Below are positions 9,201-12,045 of a stretch of 12,045 nt of DNA, in pieces (position 1 is the stretch's first letter; every line of letters begins with the position of its first letter). The notes under the pieces were generated by a model, which searched no databases, was not told the origin of the DNA, and was given only the letters and a program-made list of their open reading frames with translations. The DNA lies in NCBI GenBank assembly GCA_003251955.1, contig QKDV01000160.1, positions 1 through 12,045 of the forward strand, read 5' to 3'. This stretch comes from Methanospirillum hungatei. Its GTDB lineage: Archaea > Halobacteriota > Methanomicrobia > Methanomicrobiales > Methanospirillaceae. The translations under genes and the position numbers were made by a program.

Positions 9201-9359
9201 ATCCGGGATTATTGGAGTTTTTCTGCTGGTGTATGTATTCTGGATCGCTTTGACAAGGTGATTTGTCGGAACAAACAGAAAGTCCCTGCCAGATGAAGGA
9301 GAAAAATCTGCAAGATCTGCAAGCAGGGAATTTAATGGATCATCACAACCGGATATCAT
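6249..9359 (-). CDS. AddB-like iron-sulfur nuclease subunit
   Basis: This 1036-aa protein has the features of AddB/RexB-type subunits, a helicase-like scaffold joined to a RecB-family nuclease. The nuclease region starts near 710 with RLETYATCPFRFFL (C718), followed by H750, an E836/E838 segment, D889 (SGRID), D903-Y-K905 and Q923-x3-Y927. All look catalytically competent. C718 with C1011, C1016 and C1022 gives the split four-cysteine pattern that holds a 4Fe-4S cluster in AddB and related nucleases; the C-terminal spacing is Cx4Cx5C. The N-terminus (FLFVPTNHLVKAIQ, 28-41) has no Walker A GxGKT, so this subunit is unlikely to be an ATPase. Residues of about 840-870 form a strongly charged insertion before the active site. 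The start has a well-placed GGTGAT 8 nt upstream, and the gene overlaps its AddA-like partner by 4 nt. Family placement is by motif; archaeal homologues may be annotated only as PD-(D/E)XK nucleases. Confidence 0.87.
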   Translation of the reverse strand: MISGCDDPLNSLLADLADFSPSSGRDFLFVPTNHLVKAIQNTYTSRKTPIIPDQITTLREFCRRHHENAGSLTTLISDGQSLQILSETLESIREEIPFFFSKHNPAPTTLKDLLALRDILSQRRIAFFKHEQITKSEKCRQINLALEAYSSALEKCGLIDATGLIEWTISHINAGRHGTFGTAIFWGFHKPLPREKELIAAIRDHADLCRFYYPTGRDPKIYDVPDWFGDGIIPMEEQIITGLFTGEELQSCDNILARIFQSPEEELESIAEEICAIHKGGTLLEDITVATPDLSSQSLISGIFHDFGIPVHICTGEALNREPLVGFFTLLPALVADNFPREDLVSLMASPFFRSDQPDIRAPGIRVFDMIFRMARIMDGSSWDQALEALADDPEVGDDGEYDQQVDRDVLSVVRTWTKRFQTDLLTLKQEQTLAEHVTSFRLILDHWVRPGFIGKPDTIRVTDREKRAWERFDLCLTKLTVTFEPDKKIGVGSFTRYLNYLLEELVTIGDDQGGVTVMRLSETAHLSLPILFLAGLIEGDIPRPSTRLPLLTAAESDLLGGRSLSEVISSEQYSFITAISAGERVYLSAPRSRSEKILLTSPFLEEVRQRLNPPEWGQKITRSKSHAAISAGKMIRAAAETPALGTCDTILNLLPVDQTFGSVADRILMEDWHRTGTADSPYDGILSDDQNATTWLTERFGPDRVWAPTRLETYATCPFRFFLQQVLHLTPLPEVDPALTPAQRGNFIHDTLCDFFKQWSQEGPRQITRQYLPTAAALLRETGIEKSLRYRFTTPAWHATLLSLFGDGDVPGLFDRFLVCEASREDTTLLPQYFESEIGPRKGVDGRLQEGDARSEEMSGRKKRVTERDCVLLDQGEGEPVRISGRIDRVDLSRDGFFAIIDYKTGSSYPNAKGIREGTALQLPLYLLAVEKMYEADELPLTGIAGSYCEISRKIKQTWPLLSPDHKSLVGVGTSRATAGFRDILLSSLDAARNCIREIRSGRFPLPQTCQVPYCEYTAVCRFNRFRISDEGEDS
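6257..6262 (-). promoter_or_regulatory. Shine-Dalgarno site of the addA-like gene
   Basis: The minus strand reads GGGAGG, 4 nt before the ATG at 6252, inside the last codons of the AddB-like gene. Together with the ATGA stop/start overlap, it supports this start and coupled translation of the two subunits. Confidence 0.6.
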
Positions 9360-9364
9360 CGCAG

Positions 9365-9434
9365 GGTATCACCGTTAGTGTACCGTTTATCTGCAGAACA
9401 CGTGATACCGACGCATCAGAATAGAGGGTACACT
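9365..9434. repeat. Two interleaved inverted repeats upstream of the addB-like gene
   Basis: Repeat A has arms GGTATCAC (9365-9372) and GTGATACC (9402-9409), a perfect 8-bp match with 29 nt between. Repeat B has arms AGTGTACC (9377-9384) and GGTACACT (9427-9434), also a perfect 8-bp match, with 42 nt between. The arm order is A-B-A'-B', which as RNA would be either two mutually exclusive hairpins or a pseudoknot. As DNA it is four related GGTA(T)CAC sites in + - - + orientation. The A arm covers most of the Shine-Dalgarno site. The arms are plain in the sequence; a regulatory role is inferred. Confidence 0.6.
9368..9373 (-). promoter_or_regulatory. Shine-Dalgarno site of the addB-like gene
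   Basis: The minus strand reads GGTGAT, a match to the anti-SD complement GGAGGTGAT, with 8 nt to the ATG at 9359. Five of the six bases also belong to an arm of an 8-bp inverted repeat, so pairing of that arm would hide the site. Confidence 0.6.
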
Positions 9435-9456
9435 GTTTGAATTGTTTTTAGAAGAA

Positions 9457-9541
9457 TGTGGGAGAAGGGATTTGAACCCTCGAACGCCTTCGCGACAGGG
9501 CCCTCAACCCTGCTCCTTTGACCTGGCTCGGATACTCCCAC
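9457..9541 (-). tRNA. tRNA-Leu: tRNA-Leu, anticodon GAG
   Basis: Read on the minus strand, this folds as a class II tRNA. The acceptor stem GTGGGAG/CTCCCAC is perfect, with discriminator A at 9457 as expected for leucine. The D-arm contains GAGCCAGGTCAAAGG. The anticodon stem CAGGG/CCCTG encloses loop TTGAGGG, placing GAG at 9505-9503, which reads leucine codons CUC/CUU. A 14-nt variable region has a CGC/GCG stem, and the T-arm is GAGGG-TTCAAAT-CCCTT. No intron is seen, and CCA is not encoded. The nearest minus-strand gene downstream is the addB-like gene, 97 nt away, with no run of four T between them. No convincing TATA box was found close upstream. Confidence 0.96.
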
Positions 9542-9753
9542 GCAGAATAATAGATGGTACTGAATTTCTTCAGTCATCACAAACAAAGAACCCCTGAATA
9601 CTAAAGGAAGTTTACCTGGCGCCTTTGACTGCGTGCCTGAATAAGGTGGACGCATGAGCATTTATACTTATTGACTTGAGTTTCTGTGATCACCTCATCT
9701 GCGATCCGGACAAGTCCGTTATTTATCCCAGCCAGATCAAAACTCTGCATCAT
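9542..9753. other. Divergent intergenic region between tRNA-Leu and the ACT-domain gene
   Basis: These 212 nt should carry the promoters of the tRNA (minus strand) and the regulator (plus strand). Visible elements are a 6-bp dyad, ACTGAA-TTTC-TTCAGT (9559-9574), 17 nt before the tRNA, and an AT-rich TTTATACTTA at 9661-9670 that could serve either strand as a distant TATA box. A second TATA-like TTATTTATC lies at 9719-9727. No gene of credible length is seen in it. Confidence 0.45.
9719..9727 (+). promoter_or_regulatory. Candidate TATA box for the HTH-ACT regulator
   Basis: TTATTTATC is centred about 31 nt upstream of the ATG at 9754, which would place transcription start only a few nt before that ATG. 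The competing candidate, TTTATACTTA at 9661-9670, would give a leader of about 60 nt. No strong Shine-Dalgarno sequence precedes the ATG, which favours the nearer box. Confidence 0.4.
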
Positions 9754-10251
9754 ATGTGGTCTGATATTCTCTCCGGTTTTTCAGATTCCCCCTCCCAGGG
9801 AAGGGTTGTCAGGTTTCTCCTGGAGAACGGATTCGGGGTGAACGAGGAGGGAAGGATCTGCTGTAACTCGATTCCTGTCGCATCAACACAGATAGGTCAG
9901 CAGGTGGGGGTTGACAGGAGGGTTGTGGACACAACCGCAAAGCGCATCCTTGACTCGCAGTACCGCGACATCTTCCTTTCTATGCGGGCCACTCCTGACC
10001 TGACTCTCATCGCCGACAAACTTTCGCTATCAGTAATCACCATTCTTCCTGATGACGCGACCAAACCCGGGATCGTGGATGCCTGTATTCACGTCCTCTC
10101 ATCTCATGGAATTGCAATCAGGCAACTCTTTGTCACAGATCCGCACCTCTCTGAAGACCCGAGGCTTGTCATAATCACCGAGAGTGTGATCCCTGCGCAG
10201 GTTATCGAGGATATGCGAGCGCTGCCGTTTGTCAGACGCCTGATCCTCTGA
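9754..10251 (+). CDS. HTH-ACT domain regulator of amino acid metabolism (COG2150-like)
   Basis: This predicted 165-aa protein has two parts. An N-terminal helix-turn-helix region (about 10-66) includes GRVVRFLLENGFGV and then IGQQVGVDRRVVDTTAKRIL. A C-terminal ACT-like domain (about 92-165) begins SVITILPDD and ends FVRRLIL. This layout matches a small archaeal family described as predicted regulators of amino acid metabolism; ACT domains usually bind an amino acid and change the protein's state. No experimentally known target can be named. The frame is open back to a TTG at 9676, but I prefer ATG 9754. Relatives as I recall them begin with a Met-Trp/Lys segment just before the first helix, and the 26 extra residues look unrelated. 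A TATA-like box also fits 9754. It is the only plus-strand gene in the window and converges on the HD gene with 12 nt between. Confidence 0.82.
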   Translation: MWSDILSGFSDSPSQGRVVRFLLENGFGVNEEGRICCNSIPVASTQIGQQVGVDRRVVDTTAKRILDSQYRDIFLSMRATPDLTLIADKLSLSVITILPDDATKPGIVDACIHVLSSHGIAIRQLFVTDPHLSEDPRLVIITESVIPAQVIEDMRALPFVRRLIL

Positions 10252-10256
10252 TCCAG

Positions 10257-10263
10257 AAAAAAA
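10257..10263 (-). terminator. T-tract terminator after the tfe-HD operon
   Basis: The minus strand reads TTTTTTT starting directly after the HD-gene stop codon (TGA, 10266-10264). Runs of T are the usual archaeal termination signal and need no hairpin. The plus-strand regulator gene that ends at 10251 has no matching T-run downstream of it. Confidence 0.55.
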
Positions 10264-10788
10264 TCAGGTAAGGTTGCTGCCTGCAAGTGCTTCAAGTTCA
10301 TCTGCAAGCGCAGTGAACCGTGCCTGAACCACTGGAGGGAACTTTTTGATAGATTCGTTAAGGTCGCTCCTGGTGATTACCCTTGAGCCTTTCACCAGGT
10401 TATCAGCATGAGCCACGATCTTTTCCTCTATCGTAATTGGAATCCTGTCCTCGTCAGAGAGCCCGAATCCTATTCGATCGCTCCTGTTTAGGCCTGCACC
10501 AATGTGTCGTTCAACTATCAGGCAGACCTCATTGGGAAATCCCTTCTTCCTACAGATCCTACCACCGGCATCTGCATGGTCCATGCCATGTGTCTCAGAT
10601 CTGCCGATGTCATGGAGAACAGCACCCACACCTACAAGATCCCGGTTAACCGGGGCTGTACCGGCGGCGAGGATAAGATCTGCAATCCTTATTGCGACCT
10701 CATACACTGTCATACAGTGTGAGATCACACCTGGATCGCAGCCTGCTTCTTTGAGATATTTGATGTACTCGGACCCGGGTTCAGGCAT
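10264..10788 (-). CDS. HD-domain phosphohydrolase (TIGR00295-like)
   Basis: This 174-aa single-domain protein is of the HD superfamily of metal-dependent phosphohydrolases. Likely metal ligands are H24 (VISHCMTV), H59-D60 in AVLHDIGR, H67 and/or H71 in THGMDHADAG, H95 (VERHIGAG) and D129 (VAHADNLV). All core residues are present, so it should be active. It has no membrane segment or extra domain. The sequence resembles the small archaeal HD family TIGR00295, whose substrate is not settled to my knowledge; nucleotide or RNA-related phosphoesters are plausible. Its ATG lies inside the 3' end of tfe (8-nt overlap, ATGCCTGA), so it is translated from the same message. That links it to a transcription-factor operon without proving a shared function. 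A T7 tract follows the stop codon. Confidence 0.85.
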   Translation of the reverse strand: MPEPGSEYIKYLKEAGCDPGVISHCMTVYEVAIRIADLILAAGTAPVNRDLVGVGAVLHDIGRSETHGMDHADAGGRICRKKGFPNEVCLIVERHIGAGLNRSDRIGFGLSDEDRIPITIEEKIVAHADNLVKGSRVITRSDLNESIKKFPPVVQARFTALADELEALAGSNLT

Positions 10789-11302
10789 ACCCGAGTGTTT
10801 CCTTCATTCGTGCAATACGCCGTGCCAGTGCATCTACAAGAGGATCGTTGTCAAAGTGGGACATCTGGTTTTCGCATGCAGGGCAGGCGAACTGGCAGTC
10901 CATTGCATCATAAAAGGTTGAGACACATCCACACTCCTTGCAGATGTAAAAATCGTTCTGCTCCTCGTAATAGTGACGCTTCTTCAGTTTCTCAAGGATC
11001 ACTTCCATATCCTTTCCTACCGCGTCATAGATATTGGAGAGCTGCAGATGCCACAGATAGGTCAGCCAGCCGGTCTCGTTATTCTTGATCCTCCGGTATC
11101 GTGCCAGCCGGTGCTCATATAGGGTATAGAGCGTGTTCCTGACTGAGTTCAGGTTAATCTCGGTCAGCTCGGCCAGTTCTTCGTCGCTGTACTCTTTACC
11201 TTCGGGGAATCTGCGGATAAGGTCCATACCTTCGTCCCCGATCATCCGGTGCAGGTACGCTACGATCGCCGACTCCTGGAGCAGCTCTTCTACGGTGACC
11301 AT
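10781..11302 (-). CDS. tfe: Transcription initiation factor E, alpha subunit
   Basis: This 173-aa protein is archaeal TFE, the homologue of eukaryotic TFIIE-alpha. It binds RNA polymerase near the clamp and helps TBP/TFB open promoters. An N-terminal winged helix spans about 1-90, with the recognition segment EELAELTEINLNSVRNTLY (41-59). A helical linker (about 95-112) leads to a zinc ribbon with C121-x2-C124 and C140-x2-C143. Length matches the family. The start is supported by a TAATG overlap with the upstream ATP-grasp gene (stop 11304-11302, start 11302-11300), implying coupled translation. The 3' end overlaps the HD gene by 8 nt. No internal promoter is evident; the AT-rich sequence just before the ATG is part of the ATP-grasp coding sequence and is too close to act as a TATA box. 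Confidence 0.96.
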   Translation of the reverse strand: MVTVEELLQESAIVAYLHRMIGDEGMDLIRRFPEGKEYSDEELAELTEINLNSVRNTLYTLYEHRLARYRRIKNNETGWLTYLWHLQLSNIYDAVGKDMEVILEKLKKRHYYEEQNDFYICKECGCVSTFYDAMDCQFACPACENQMSHFDNDPLVDALARRIARMKETLGYA

Positions 11303-12045
11303 TACCCTATATATTGGGATACTCTTCTGATAGTTTTATCCAGTGCAAGGCGGGCTGATGACTCGTCCTCTCCTTCGCCGTACACACTTATTACCGCATT
11401 ACCTTTCTCAAATGATGCCGGTGGAACCGGGATGTCAGCGACATCAGGAATGAGATGGGAGAGATCAGACCTGACAGTCAGATCATCCTGTGCAAAGAGT
11501 ATCTGTCTGATGCAGGTGCGTCTGGCATCAGGGATTACTTCAGGGAGTACGCCCCGGCAGGCATCGATATGCATCCTCACTAGGTTACAGCCTGTCGCCC
11601 TCTCGATGGTATCAAGGGTTGCAACAAACCGGGGATTTATCTCAATCGTGGTGATGTGACTGTCAGTTACAAGAAAATCTATCCCAATAACACCGCGGCA
11701 TCCGGTTGCAGCCGCTATCTTCTCAGCCATAATAAGCATCCGGTCTGCCATTGGATGCCTGAACGGTGTCAGCGAGCCACAGAATCCGTACCTTGCCTCC
11801 TCACTTCCCCGCAGAATCTGAAGGTTTACTGCCACTGCCTTTGCCCGGTTGCCATCGGCAACACAACAGACAGAGGCAGGGATACCCGGTGCCAGTACCT
11901 GGAGAAGGTACGGTTCATCAGGAAACAGGCTCTCCCATGACCTGATCTCTTCTTCGTTTCTGACAAGGGCATTTCTCCAGCCACCTGCTCCCCTGATGGG
12001 CTTGAGCATGGCAGGAAATACCCCGGGAAGAGATCGGGCAGGGAC
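11302..12045 (-). CDS. ATP-grasp ligase, C-terminal part (start outside the window)
   Basis: The frame is open to the right edge, giving 247 visible residues. It starts mid-domain with FPAMLKPIRGAGGWRN (residues 10-25), the nucleotide-binding segment of ATP-grasp enzymes with an invariant-type Lys and a Gly-rich loop. The ATG at 12009 falls within that motif, so it is not the true start. Further ATP-grasp marks are a strand with LLQVLAPG, a GIDFLV segment and the metal-binding EINPR (135-139). Such enzymes join a carboxylate to an amine or thiol using ATP. The sequence feels closest to the archaeal ATP-grasp carboligase group around COG2232, which also resembles the methanofuran tyramine-glutamate ligase, but the substrate cannot be read from this fragment. 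It is the first visible gene of the operon with tfe and the HD protein. Confidence 0.82.
   Translation of the reverse strand, partial: VPARSLPGVFPAMLKPIRGAGGWRNALVRNEEEIRSWESLFPDEPYLLQVLAPGIPASVCCVADGNRAKAVAVNLQILRGSEEARYGFCGSLTPFRHPMADRMLIMAEKIAAATGCRGVIGIDFLVTDSHITTIEINPRFVATLDTIERATGCNLVRMHIDACRGVLPEVIPDARRTCIRQILFAQDDLTVRSDLSHLIPDVADIPVPPASFEKGNAVISVYGEGEDESSARLALDKTIRRVSQYIG

Noticed and set aside
9416..9661. Minus-strand open frame of 81 codons across the tRNA
   Set aside because: It reads through the whole tRNA-Leu gene. The central part is just translated tRNA sequence, and no start signal supports it.
9643..9674. Possible leader peptide MSIYTY (ATG 9654) behind AAGGTGGA
   Set aside because: It has six codons and overlaps a candidate TATA box. 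It has no terminator or antiterminator structure after it, so there is no case for attenuation.
9676..9753. Longer N-terminus of the ACT-domain regulator from TTG 9676
   Set aside because: It uses a rare start and adds 26 residues unlike the family's N-terminus. The later ATG at 9754 has a plausible TATA box and fits the domain start.
11305..11316. AATATATAGGG as a TATA box for tfe
   Set aside because: It lies within about 10 nt of the tfe ATG, too close for archaeal initiation, and encodes the last residues of the ATP-grasp protein.
12007..12009. ATG 12009 as the start of the ATP-grasp gene
   Set aside because: The frame is open beyond it, and the ATG lies inside the nucleotide-binding motif PAMLKPIRGAGG. 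The true start is outside the window.
1..12045. CRISPR array, insertion sequence, prophage or toxin-antitoxin module
   Set aside because: I saw no regularly spaced repeats, transposase, terminal inverted repeats, phage genes or small paired genes on either strand.

Overview
The window looks like chromosomal DNA from a methanogenic euryarchaeon, most likely Methanomicrobiales. The main pointers are an archaeal transcription factor E gene, a small HTH-ACT regulator of the archaeal COG2150 type, a soluble receiver-PAS-kinase of the style abundant in Methanospirillum and its relatives, and TATA boxes about 25-30 nt upstream of start codons. The genus is inferred from overall feel, not from a search.

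Almost everything is on the minus strand. Reading that strand 5'->3' (right to left in the window): (1) 12045-10264 is a tight three-gene unit. It holds the C-terminal part of an ATP-grasp ligase (start outside the window), tfe (1-nt overlap) and an HD-domain hydrolase (8-nt overlap), and ends in a T7 tract. (2) 9754-10251, on the plus strand and convergent with that unit, is an HTH-ACT amino-acid-type regulator. (3) 9457-9541 is tRNA-Leu(GAG), a class II tRNA with a long variable arm. (4) 9359-2914 is an overlapping pair. The first gene is an AddB-like iron-sulfur nuclease/scaffold, and the second is an AddA-like UvrD-family helicase with a C-terminal nuclease. Together they look like a bacterial-type double-strand-break end-processing machine in an archaeon. 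(5) 2782-539 is a cytosolic receiver-PAS-PAS-PAS-histidine kinase behind its own TATA box. Eighteen nt later comes the N-terminal part of a LytS-type multi-helix membrane receptor that runs off the left edge.

The most unusual non-coding structure is the 97-nt stretch between tRNA-Leu and the addB-like gene. It carries two perfect 8-bp inverted repeats whose arms interleave (A-B-A'-B'). All four arms are variants of one GGTA(T)CAC motif, and one arm overlaps the Shine-Dalgarno sequence of the addB-like gene. This could be a cluster of repressor sites or a switchable RNA leader.

No CRISPR array, insertion sequence, phage gene or rRNA is visible. No complete undescribed system can be claimed. 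The best candidates for follow-up are the archaeal AddAB-like operon with its structured leader, and the kinase/LytS-receptor pair.
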